Shown here piece by piece: positions 6,786 to 12,420 of a DNA stretch of 17,031 bases. Position 1 is the first letter of the stretch, and the number at the start of each line of letters is the position of its first letter. The DNA lies in NCBI GenBank assembly GCA_031288675.1, contig JAITQY010000063.1:1-17031 (forward strand), read 5' to 3'. The DNA is from Oscillospiraceae bacterium. GTDB taxonomy: Bacteria > Bacillota > Clostridia > Oscillospirales > Oscillospiraceae. The notes under the pieces are model-generated. The model ran no database searches and was not told the DNA's origin. It saw nothing but the letters and a program-made list of their open reading frames with translations. The position numbers and the translations under genes are program-made.

Positions 6786-7889
6786 TTGATTCTCAAACGA
6801 CTTATTATTATGTGCGCGGCGATTGCCGCGCTGTTGCTGTCCGGCTGCGGAGCGCAGGAAGCCATAACTACGTTTTCACCCTTGCCGGACGAAACGCCGG
6901 AAGTCACCGCAGCTCCGGAACCTTCACCCGACCCTGAGCCTACGCCATACGACGGGCAGTACAACGCCCTTAACGGAATGCCTGTCACAGACGAACTCGC
7001 CGGTAAACGCGCGATCGCAATCACTCTGAACAATATACGGGAGGCTCAGCCGATTCACGGTATTACCGGCGCCGACCTTATTTACGAACTCCCTGCTGAG
7101 GGCGGCGTTACGCGCATTATCGCCGTCTATTCCGATACTTCTTCAATCCCCTCTTACGCTGCGGCTATAGGCAGTGTACGCAGCGCAAGAGATTACTTTC
7201 TTGACATAGCGCTCGGACTTGACGCCATCTACATTCACGCCGGAGGCAGTCCGAAGGCTTACAGCGACATTAAAAGCCTTAAACTTGACGACTTTGACGG
7301 CGTAGCCAAAAACTACCCGTTCTTCTACCGCGATTCCTCCCGAAAAAGTCAGGGCTACGCTTACGAACACACTATGTTCATTAACGGCGAGAAACTTATG
7401 ACCTACATCGCCGAAAACGTCAAACGCACCGACCGCGAGACGGAACTTCCGTATGTCTTCGCTGACGACGCAGCTCCTGACGGCGAGGCGGCGCTTGCCG
7501 TCAGCGTCAAGTTCTCCGATTACAAAACCACCTCTTTTGCCTATGACGCCGAAACAAATTTATATAAGGTCAGCCAGTTCAAGCGCGAATTTCCGGACGG
7601 AGGTACCGGCGATATGGTCACGGCGACTAATATACTCGTCCTTAAAGTTTCGGTCACAACCGTACCTGGGGATACCGCCGGACGCTTGGATGTAAACCTT
7701 GTCGGCAGCGGAAGCGGATACTACGTCTCCGGCGGCAAGTACACCGAAATCAAATGGAGTAAGTCATCGCGCTCCTCGCCGTTTGAGTACACGCTCGCAT
7801 CCTCCGGCGAGCCGCTTACCCTTACCAGAGGCGTAAGCTACATAAATATCGTCCCCAACTCCGCCAAAATAGATTTCACCGGCAACTGA
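6786..7889 (+). CDS. DUF3048 (YerB-like) lipoprotein
   Basis: Secreted, lipid-anchored protein of 367 residues. The N-terminus MILKRLIIMCAAIAALLLSGC is a lipoprotein signal with lipobox LLSGC and Cys21 as the attachment site, followed by a Pro/Glu-rich linker (about 35-56). The DUF3048 N domain begins at NALNGMPVTDELAGKRAIAI and includes NNIREAQPIHGITGADLIYE and AEGGVTRIIAVY; the C domain (about 275-365) carries GSGSGYYVSGGKYTEIKWSK and a closing GVSYINIVPN. The start is TTG at 6786: it lies after an AAAGGA site (6769-6774) and is needed to keep the basic Lys4-Arg5 n-region; the ATG at 6810 would lose it. The function of the family is not established (B. subtilis YerB is the reference member). 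A 10-base palindrome lies 36 bases upstream of the start. Confidence 0.88.
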   Translation: MILKRLIIMCAAIAALLLSGCGAQEAITTFSPLPDETPEVTAAPEPSPDPEPTPYDGQYNALNGMPVTDELAGKRAIAITLNNIREAQPIHGITGADLIYELPAEGGVTRIIAVYSDTSSIPSYAAAIGSVRSARDYFLDIALGLDAIYIHAGGSPKAYSDIKSLKLDDFDGVAKNYPFFYRDSSRKSQGYAYEHTMFINGEKLMTYIAENVKRTDRETELPYVFADDAAPDGEAALAVSVKFSDYKTTSFAYDAETNLYKVSQFKREFPDGGTGDMVTATNILVLKVSVTTVPGDTAGRLDVNLVGSGSGYYVSGGKYTEIKWSKSSRSSPFEYTLASSGEPLTLTRGVSYINIVPNSAKIDFTGN

Positions 7890-7912
7890 CCCTTTATAAC
7901 CTGTCCCATAAT

Positions 7913-7959
7913 TGCGGATTTATCCGCAGCCCCACGTCCCCCGCAGGGCGTTGCCCCTG
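7913..7959 (+). other. Two small hairpins after the DUF3048 gene
   Basis: TGCGGA-TTTA-TCCGCA (7913-7928) and CAGGGC-GTT-GCCCCTG (7944-7959, one bulge). Both lie in a C-rich stretch with no T tract, so neither looks like an intrinsic terminator, though they could be mRNA 3'-end structures. Confidence 0.4.
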
Positions 7960-7960
7960 T

Positions 7961-8054
7961 CCACTGTCTACTCACGACTGTCGACTATTGACTAACTTGC
8001 ACCTCCGCCGTACTCCCGTCCACTCTCGACTGTCGACTATTTACTACCGACTAT
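7961..8054 (+). repeat. Degenerate heptanucleotide repeats, two runs of five units
   Basis: Run 1 (7961-7995): CCACTGT, CTACTCA, CGACTGT, CGACTAT, TGACTAA. Run 2 (8020-8054): CCACTCT, CGACTGT, CGACTAT, TTACTAC, CGACTAT. All ten units carry ACT at positions 3-5 in strict 7-base phase. Run 2 ends 17 bases before the start codon of the HAD-YgjP gene and abuts its ribosome site. Confidence 0.8.
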
Positions 8055-8071
8055 TTTCATGAGGTTTTCAA

Positions 8072-9067
8072 ATGACCACACCCGCTCAAAGCGCGCCGCT
8101 TGTCGTATTCGACCTTGACGGAACGCTGTCGCAGTCCCTGCCTGTAATCATTGAGTCCGTCCACCTTACGCTTGACGCGCTTAATTACCCGCAAGTCACA
8201 GACGAACTCATCACCTCGCAAATCGGCGAACCGTACTCGCGCTTCTTTGACGCGCTCGCGCCCGGCGCTTCGCTTGACGCTATCGCCGCGGTCTACGACG
8301 GTGCGGAGCGGAAGGCTCTGCGCAAGTACGGCAAGCTATACGACGGCGCGGAGGACACTCTGCGCAAACTGCGCGGATACGGCTGCGTTATCGCCATGCT
8401 CAGTAACGGCAGCTCCGCTTACGAAGAAATGCTCACTGAGGAGTTTAATATACGCGGTCTGTTCGACCTGCTTGTCTCCGGCGGAGACTACTCCGGCAAG
8501 TCGGAAGCTTTGGCTCACATTATGCGCCTATACCCTAACCGGTCTGTATTTATGGTCGGCGACCGCAAGCATGATATTCAGGCGGCTCTCGACAACGGCG
8601 TGACCGGCATTGCCGCTCTCTACGGCTATACCGTTACAGGTGAGCTTGACCGCGCACATTACAAAATAAACAGCGTCACCGAAGTTGCGGACATAGTGCT
8701 TCGCCGCTCTTCCGTCCCCCAATCTGTATATCCCGTCGGAGAGTTTCAGCGCGCCGCGTTAGAACTTATCCGCGCGTGGGAATCCCGTCTCGGCGTAACC
8801 TCAAGCTATATCGGGTTCCGGTTTATGACAAGCCGCTGGGGCAGCTGTACGCCGAGAACGCGGCGTATAAGGCTGAACTCCGCCTTGGAATATCTCCCCT
8901 CGGAGTGCCTCGAATACGTCGCCGTTCACGAATTAGCCCATATACGGGAGGGCAACCACAGTAGGCGTTTCTGGGCAATCGTGGCGGACGCGCTTCCGGA
9001 CTATAAAAAACGGCAGGCTAAACTAAAAGAGCTTCAGTGGATTCTGCAAACGCTTCGGAATAACTGA
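8072..9067 (+). CDS. HAD phosphatase fused to a YgjP-like (DUF45) zinc metallopeptidase domain
   Basis: Fusion of 331 residues. Residues 1-210 are a HAD hydrolase of the phosphoglycolate phosphatase/PpaX type: motif I FDLDGT (D14 nucleophile, D16), a cap domain, motif II MLSNGS (S111), motif III K143 and motif IV VGDRKHDIQAA (D164). About 225-325 is the catalytic half of a YgjP/DUF45 peptidase: SRWGSC (254-259), IRLNSALEYLP (266-276) and the zinc site HELAHIREGNH (H286, E287, H290, third ligand H296). The N-terminal half of free-standing YgjP proteins is missing. Both active sites look intact. The frame is continuous, with no internal start or indel in the joint, so it is a true fusion. The ATG follows GAGG (8060-8063). 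Substrates of either domain cannot be read from sequence. Confidence 0.88.
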   Translation: MTTPAQSAPLVVFDLDGTLSQSLPVIIESVHLTLDALNYPQVTDELITSQIGEPYSRFFDALAPGASLDAIAAVYDGAERKALRKYGKLYDGAEDTLRKLRGYGCVIAMLSNGSSAYEEMLTEEFNIRGLFDLLVSGGDYSGKSEALAHIMRLYPNRSVFMVGDRKHDIQAALDNGVTGIAALYGYTVTGELDRAHYKINSVTEVADIVLRRSSVPQSVYPVGEFQRAALELIRAWESRLGVTSSYIGFRFMTSRWGSCTPRTRRIRLNSALEYLPSECLEYVAVHELAHIREGNHSRRFWAIVADALPDYKKRQAKLKELQWILQTLRNN

Positions 9068-9083
9068 AAATCAAACCGAAGCG
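9051..9083. terminator. Possible bidirectional terminator hairpin between convergent genes
   Basis: CGCTTCGG (9051-9058) and CCGAAGCG (9076-9083) form an 8-bp perfect stem with a 17-base loop. It overlaps the end of the HAD-YgjP gene and lies before the end of the opposite-strand collagen-like gene. T tracts on either side are poor, so termination is uncertain. Confidence 0.35.
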
Positions 9084-9096
9084 AAAGTTTCTTGCG

Positions 9097-9645
9097 TTAA
9101 TCCGCAGCCTTTTCAAAAGATATATACGCGTCCTGAATTTCATAAACCTCGCCCGGGCTGATTGCGCCGTCGCTTAGCTGCACATAAACAATATCCCCCG
9201 CATCTAACCGCACATATATTTCATCCTGATGGGTCGTGTACTGGGCGCTTTCTTTAACGCGGCTTTCCGCTTCCGGACTGTTGTTAATATATAGCGCAAA
9301 CATCCAGTAGGATCCTACGCTCAGCCGGTTCATATTAAAAATAAATTTATAATATATACGGTAAATGCCTTCTTCGGTAATCTCAAACGTAGAAGGGTCT
9401 ATCCTAACGGCTCTCGGATCTTCCGCAAGCGTCGTATCTGTGAATTGTATGCGCGTATCCCTGATAGTCGAAGGGTCTAACGGCTGAACATTCGGATTGT
9501 AAGCGGTAAGCAGGTTAAACGGATAGCCCGGACCCCGCGCTCCCTGCGGTCCGGTTGCTCCTGTTGCTCCCTCATGACCCGGTACGCCAGGAGGTCCGGG
9601 TATCAGCTTCGGCAAACAACAGGGATTGTATCTGTAACAACTCAT
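9097..9645 (-). CDS. Collagen-like protein with C1q/TNF-like C-terminal domain, probable spore-surface protein
   Basis: Protein of 182 residues with no classical signal peptide. It starts with a Cys/Tyr-rich segment (MSCYRYNPCCLPKLI), then eight Gly-X-Y triplets (residues 17-40: GPP, GVP, GHE, GAT, GAT, GPQ, GAR, GPG), then a beta-rich domain of about 140 residues (IRIDPSTFEITEEGIYRIYYKF style strands, ending DAYISFEKAAD). The C-terminal part resembles the BclA-type jelly-roll that trimerises collagen-like exosporium fibres in Bacillus and clostridial spores. The collagen stretch is very short compared with BclA. An AAGGAG site precedes the start, and a possible sigma-K/sigma-E promoter is 29-62 bases further upstream. 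It is a single-gene unit. Spore location is inferred from family and promoter. Confidence 0.78.
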   Translation of the reverse strand: MSCYRYNPCCLPKLIPGPPGVPGHEGATGATGPQGARGPGYPFNLLTAYNPNVQPLDPSTIRDTRIQFTDTTLAEDPRAVRIDPSTFEITEEGIYRIYYKFIFNMNRLSVGSYWMFALYINNSPEAESRVKESAQYTTHQDEIYVRLDAGDIVYVQLSDGAISPGEVYEIQDAYISFEKAAD

Positions 9646-9680
9646 TTTTTATAGTCTCCTTATATTTATTTTTTCATACC

Positions 9681-9707
9681 ATACTATGCGAAGCAGCCGG
9701 AATACGT
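9681..9707 (-). promoter_or_regulatory. Possible sigma-K-type promoter for the collagen-like gene
   Basis: On the minus strand, AC (9707-9706) is followed by a 17-base spacer and CATAGTAT (9688-9681), matching the mother-cell sigma-K pattern AC-N16/17-CATAnnnT. The implied transcript start near 9674 gives a leader of about 28 bases with the ribosome site inside it. The motif is short, so chance is possible. Confidence 0.45.
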
Positions 9708-9854
9708 TACAAAAATTAAAATGATTTTACCAAAAAACTGCTTATAATTATTTACATTTTATTACATATATAGCAAATAAATAGTGCATATCGTCCGGCG
9801 CAGGCGCTCCGGCAGAACTTTTTCCAATAAAATGAATTTTTTACAAAAAAACAC

Positions 9855-9883
9855 TTGCAATTCAGGAAGATATAGGTTATAGT
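9855..9883 (+). promoter_or_regulatory. Sigma-A-type promoter for the HU gene
   Basis: TTGCAA (9855-9860), 17-base spacer, TATAGT (9878-9883), within a strongly AT-rich upstream stretch. The implied transcript has a leader of about 113 bases. The rest of the 358-base gap 9646-10003 holds the opposite-strand promoter of the collagen-like gene, AT-rich DNA and the leader structures listed separately. Confidence 0.6.
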
Positions 9884-9938
9884 ATTCGGTAGAAACTCTT
9901 AGGCGCAATGATTAAAGCTCCCTGTTTTCCGTTCACCG

Positions 9939-9984
9939 GCGGTTTCTCCGCGCAAGCGCAAACCGCGTGAAATATATATTACAC
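9939..9984 (+). other. Structured leader of the HU mRNA
   Basis: GCGGTTT (9939-9945) pairs with AAACCGC (9960-9966); inside, CGC-GCAA-GCG adds a stem capped by a GNRA tetraloop. Immediately after it, GTGAAATATATATTACAC (9967-9984) is an 18-base palindrome with one mismatched pair, ending a few bases before the AGGAGG ribosome site. Confidence 0.5.
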
Positions 9985-10003
9985 CTTTAGGAGGAAGCTT
10001 AAA

Positions 10004-10273
10004 ATGGGCAAGGCAGATTTGGTCGTGGCGGTAGCCGCCAAGACCGGACTTACAAAGAAGGATACGGAGACGACGCTTGAAGCTATCATCGAAGCGGTCA
10101 CGGAGTCTCTCAAGGCAAAGAAGAAAGTTCAGCTTATCGGTTTTGGAACATTCTCGGTCAAGCACCGTAACGCGCGCAAGGGTCGCAATCCGAGCACTGG
10201 CAAAGAGATTACAATTAAGGCGGCGGACGTCGCGCATTTCTCCGCCAGCAAAAAACTTAACGACTTACTGTAA
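10004..10273 (+). CDS. hup: HU family DNA-binding protein
   Basis: Nucleoid protein of 89 residues that bends and compacts DNA as a dimer. The helical N-terminal half (KADLVVAVAAKTGLTKKDTETTLEAIIEAVTESLKA) is followed by the signature region VQLIGFGTFSVKHRNARKGRNPSTGKEITI, covering the DNA-embracing arm with RNPSTGKEI and its tip proline, and then the closing FSASKKLNDLL. Length and motif order are standard. The start follows a strong AGGAGG site (9991-9996). It is probably monocistronic: its own promoter lies at 9855 and a terminator-like stem at 10292-10320. The long structured leader is unusual and may carry post-transcriptional control; that is inference. Confidence 0.96.
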   Translation: MGKADLVVAVAAKTGLTKKDTETTLEAIIEAVTESLKAKKKVQLIGFGTFSVKHRNARKGRNPSTGKEITIKAADVAHFSASKKLNDLL

Positions 10274-10291
10274 GTTAAAAAGAACAAAAAT

Positions 10292-10320
10292 AATAATGGG
10301 CGCAGTTTGCGCCCATTATT
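10292..10320. terminator. Terminator-like hairpin after HU
   Basis: A perfect 13-bp stem, AATAATGGGCGCA / TGCGCCCATTATT, with a GTT loop, preceded by an A-rich run (10277-10291). The T-rich part is within the stem and no long T tract follows on the + strand. Confidence 0.7.
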
Positions 10321-10337
10321 GCGTCAAGACCGCGCTC

Positions 10338-10351
10338 ATTAACTGGTAACT
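10338..10351 (+). repeat. Two heptamer units in front of the Smr-like gene
   Basis: ATTAACT and GGTAACT, in 7-base phase, five bases before the ATG at 10357. Two units alone could be chance; they match the TAACT-type units found before the MBOAT gene. Confidence 0.45.
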
Positions 10352-10356
10352 TTATT

Positions 10357-10692
10357 ATGCGTGAAATTAACATTAAATATGATAATCCTACTGTCAGCGA
10401 CGCTATTAAGCGCGTTACGTATTATATCCATAACAGCAAACAGCAGAACCTCGCCGTACTGAAAATCATACACGGCTACGGCAGCAGCGGCAAAGGAGGA
10501 GCTATCCGGACAAAAACGCGTGAATACCTATCCCGTCAAAAGGCTCAGCGCGTCATCCGCGAATGGATACCGGGTGACGAGTTCTCTATCTTCAATCCCG
10601 CAGTACTCAAAGCGTTTGACGTCTGTCAGGAACTACGCCGCGACCCCGACCTTGAGCGTCACAATAACGGAGTAACGTTTGTAATTTTGTGA
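10357..10692 (+). CDS. Smr-domain-like protein
   Basis: Protein of 111 residues. The core LKIIHGYGSSGKGGAIRTKTREYL (about 34-57) resembles the Smr/MutS2 C-terminal domain: a strand into an HGxGxxGKGG loop and a helix. The N-terminal helix VSDAIKRVTYYIHNSKQQNL and the C-terminal strand GVTFVIL fit that fold. Smr domains bind or nick nucleic acid, and some family members rescue or cleave mRNA on collided ribosomes. This free-standing form lacks any MutS part. The HG glycine-rich loop is altered by an insertion relative to the usual HGxGxGxLR, so activity is uncertain. No Shine-Dalgarno sequence is visible; two heptamer units precede the ATG instead. A strong terminator follows at 10739. Confidence 0.7.
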   Translation: MREINIKYDNPTVSDAIKRVTYYIHNSKQQNLAVLKIIHGYGSSGKGGAIRTKTREYLSRQKAQRVIREWIPGDEFSIFNPAVLKAFDVCQELRRDPDLERHNNGVTFVIL

Positions 10693-10738
10693 TGATAACG
10701 CTTTCACCTCTGAACGAAAACTGATTACGAAAAAACCT

Positions 10739-10764
10739 ACTGCCGCCGTTAGCGGCAGTTTTTT
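10739..10764 (+). terminator. Rho-independent terminator
   Basis: ACTGCCGC (10739-10746), loop CGTTA, GCGGCAGT (10752-10759), then a run of T. Textbook structure ending the Smr-like transcription unit. Confidence 0.92.
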
Positions 10765-10801
10765 GTTCACAAATTATTTACGTTTGCACGCAAATTTCCT
10801 C

Positions 10802-10830
10802 TTGACAAATCAGAAACTTTGTGCTATAAT
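10802..10830 (+). promoter_or_regulatory. Perfect-consensus promoter with no gene downstream
   Basis: TTGACA (10802-10807), 17-base spacer, TATAAT (10825-10830), with TGC before the -10 (extended -10). An inverted repeat ATTAGT-A-ACTAAT (10843-10855) lies just after the expected start near 10837. The next + strand gene begins at 12421; the nearest gene is on the opposite strand. Confidence 0.75.
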
Positions 10831-11007
10831 GCTTGTGTAATGATTAGTAACTAATATTTAATGATTAACGTCTTTCACTCTCCCGTCCTAATTTCCAATT
10901 TGCCACTTGCAATTTGCAATTCCCCCCGTCTCTCCCGTCCCCTGCCTACTATCTCGCTTCTCTCGTCTCCTCTCGTCTCCGAACTCCTACTACCTAACGC
11001 CTAACTA
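10831..11007 (+). other. Region downstream of the orphan promoter, without a protein gene
   Basis: Part of the 315-base gap 10693-11007, which also holds the terminator at 10739 and the promoter at 10802. The stretch is very pyrimidine-rich on the + strand and contains heptamer repeats. No terminator or stable stem was seen. It could be an untranslated RNA or the scar of a lost gene. Confidence 0.4.
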
Positions 11008-11017
11008 CTACTTCGCC
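10889..11017 (+). repeat. Degenerate heptanucleotide repeats, two runs
   Basis: Run 1 (10889-10923): TAATTTC, CAATTTG, CCACTTG, CAATTTG, CAATTCC. Run 2 (10983-11017): ACTCCTA, CTACCTA, ACGCCTA, ACTACTA, CTTCGCC. The stretch between them is C/T-rich with a CTCTCGTCTC direct repeat. The last bases overlap the 3' end of the spoIVFB-like gene on the other strand. Confidence 0.65.
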
Positions 11018-11568
11018 CTTTCCCTCTCTCCGGTGAACCCGCCTAACAGCAAAAATGCCGCGAGCGCTATGCACGTCCAGTTTCCGCCGGTTACGTTGAA
11101 CACGTAAAAGCCGCCGAGCATCAATGCGGCGCAGACTATTCCGTGCGCGAATACTAACGGTGTTCTGCTTACCGTCATTGACGATACTACCGCCTCTAAA
11201 ACGCGTCCGCCGTCAAGACGGCTTGCAGGCAGAAGATTTAACAGGCTTAATATCGCGCTCGCTCCCGCAAAGGTAGTATACCCGAGCTGAGCGCCAACGA
11301 GTGCCGCAAGCAGTCCCGCAAACGGTCCGGCAAGCGCGATTACCGCGTCCGCCGCGTAGCCGAGCTTGTCCGTATCGTAGAAAATCGCCGCGCCGGTAAG
11401 CTCTAAACGAAACTCCGTCACTCTCGAGCGGAACAGCTTTATGGCAGTCCAGTGTCCAAGTTCGTGTATCGCGGCGGCAAACGCGGAGATCCACACTAAT
11501 CCGCTGTCGTCAATAAACGCGAAGAACGCAAAGGATACCGCGAACGGTACTGTCATTTTGAATTTCAT
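11008..11568 (-). CDS. spoIVFB: SpoIVFB-like site-2 metalloprotease (M50)
   Basis: Intramembrane zinc protease of 186 residues. The first zinc-site helix holds HELGH (H35, E36, H39) and the second site NLLPASRLDGG (111-121; D119), both diagnostic for family M50. Five or six hydrophobic segments fill the length. In Bacillus SpoIVFB, in the outer forespore membrane, cleaves pro-sigma-K and is held inactive by SpoIVFA; the gene upstream here is a SpoIVFA-like protein, which supports this identity over other site-2 proteases. Bacillus SpoIVFB has a C-terminal CBS domain; here the protein ends after the membrane part (GGFTGERERAK), so the CBS domain is absent. The ATG has a GAGG site (11576-11579 on the + strand numbering). 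BofA is not in view. Confidence 0.82.
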   Translation of the reverse strand: MKFKMTVPFAVSFAFFAFIDDSGLVWISAFAAAIHELGHWTAIKLFRSRVTEFRLELTGAAIFYDTDKLGYAADAVIALAGPFAGLLAALVGAQLGYTTFAGASAILSLLNLLPASRLDGGRVLEAVVSSMTVSRTPLVFAHGIVCAALMLGGFYVFNVTGGNWTCIALAAFLLLGGFTGERERAK

Positions 11569-11638
11569 TTATTTCCTCGTTTGTAAATGTTATTATTAGG
11601 CGCAATGCCGCTCAGAGTCCAGGTTGCTCTTATGTCTG

Positions 11639-12325
11639 TTAAGTTGGCGCGTCCTCCGCGCTTATGCCGATAGTGTTTGTGACTTTAGCTATAATGTCTC
11701 CCTTGCTTACGTGCTGACCGGATTCCACAAGAATTTCGTCAAGGTTGAAATACTGCACGGTGATATTGCCGCAGAACATTATTACATAATTGCCGTAAAT
11801 TTCACTGTCGCCGGTAGCGAGTACTGTTCCGTCCGCGTATGCGGCGATTTCATCGCGCGCCGCCGCGGTAACGGCGTAGTCAAAGGTTAAGACCGCGTCT
11901 TCGGCGAGGACGTCCTCCGCTTCGGCGCTTTCTCCGGAATCGGACAGCCCGAATTCACCGCCACGGTATATCAGGTCGAACGCCGCGCTGCCGGACGCGC
12001 TGTTTGCGGTTATCGGCTGCGTGAATACCGGTACCGCTCCGTCGAAGTCATTTGATGAAGGGCTAAGCGCGGCTACCGCTTCCCCCCAAGCGTCGGAGAG
12101 TGTCGATTCCCCCTTTATCGCGCCGCCGAGCGCGCTGACTGCCGCTGCATAGTCGCGCGTGCCGAACCTTACCTGCGCGAATTCGCGTATCTCCGCGCCG
12201 TAAAACGCATTTATCATAAGCGCGAATCCGAGTATAAAACCAAGAACGCAGAAGCGTTTCCATCCGTGGCCGCTTTCGTTCCTGCGGCTTCTGCCGCGGT
12301 ACTTATTATATTTAGGTTTGTACAT
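11639..12325 (-). CDS. spoIVFA: SpoIVFA-like protein with degenerate M23 (LytM) domain
   Basis: Membrane protein of 228 residues. A basic cytoplasmic N-terminus (KPKYNKYRGRSRRN) leads to one transmembrane helix (about 24-43) and a long extracytoplasmic linker rich in Ala, Ser and acidic residues. The C-terminal 65 residues (from AAYADGTVLATGDSEIYGNYVIMF to SGQHVSKGDIIAKV) match the M23/LytM fold, but the zinc-binding histidines are replaced (MFCGN and QYFNLDE where HG and HLS-type motifs are expected), so it is not a peptidase. This is the architecture of SpoIVFA, which tethers and inhibits SpoIVFB; the SpoIVFB-like gene follows 70 bases downstream, in the known order. I use ATG 12325, ten bases after AAGGGG; a TTG at 12331 would be too close to that site. 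Confidence 0.75.
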   Translation of the reverse strand: MYKPKYNKYRGRSRRNESGHGWKRFCVLGFILGFALMINAFYGAEIREFAQVRFGTRDYAAAVSALGGAIKGESTLSDAWGEAVAALSPSSNDFDGAVPVFTQPITANSASGSAAFDLIYRGGEFGLSDSGESAEAEDVLAEDAVLTFDYAVTAAARDEIAAYADGTVLATGDSEIYGNYVIMFCGNITVQYFNLDEILVESGQHVSKGDIIAKVTNTIGISAEDAPT

Positions 12326-12339
12326 TTTCAAAATACCCC

Positions 12340-12368
12340 TTGCAATATGTTAACTCGTCTGCTATAAT
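12340..12368 (+). promoter_or_regulatory. Sigma-A-type promoter for the recombinase
   Basis: TTGCAA (12340-12345), 17-base spacer, TATAAT (12363-12368) with TGC before the -10. It overlaps the leader of the divergent spoIVFA-like gene. A possible sigma-E-like -10 for the opposite strand, CATACTTT (12382-12375), lies close by but has no good -35. Confidence 0.65.
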
Positions 12369-12420
12369 AATATTAAAGTATGAGTGAAAATATACTCGAA
12401 TTTAAGTGAGGAGGTCAAAA

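Noticed and set aside
7913..7959. Hairpins after DUF3048 as an intrinsic terminator
   Set aside because: No T tract follows either stem; listed only as structures.
7961..8054. CRISPR array
   Set aside because: Units are 7 bases, contiguous and degenerate, without spacers of uniform length; no cas genes.
10907..11107. 66-codon + strand ORF behind the orphan promoter
   Set aside because: No ribosome site, a composition dictated by C/T-rich repeats, and a 3' half that is antisense to spoIVFB; no protein-like features.
9899..11607. Shared 12-mer TTAGGCGCAATG at 9899-9910 and 11596-11607
   Set aside because: Several 12-base matches are expected by chance in 17 kb; contexts are unrelated.
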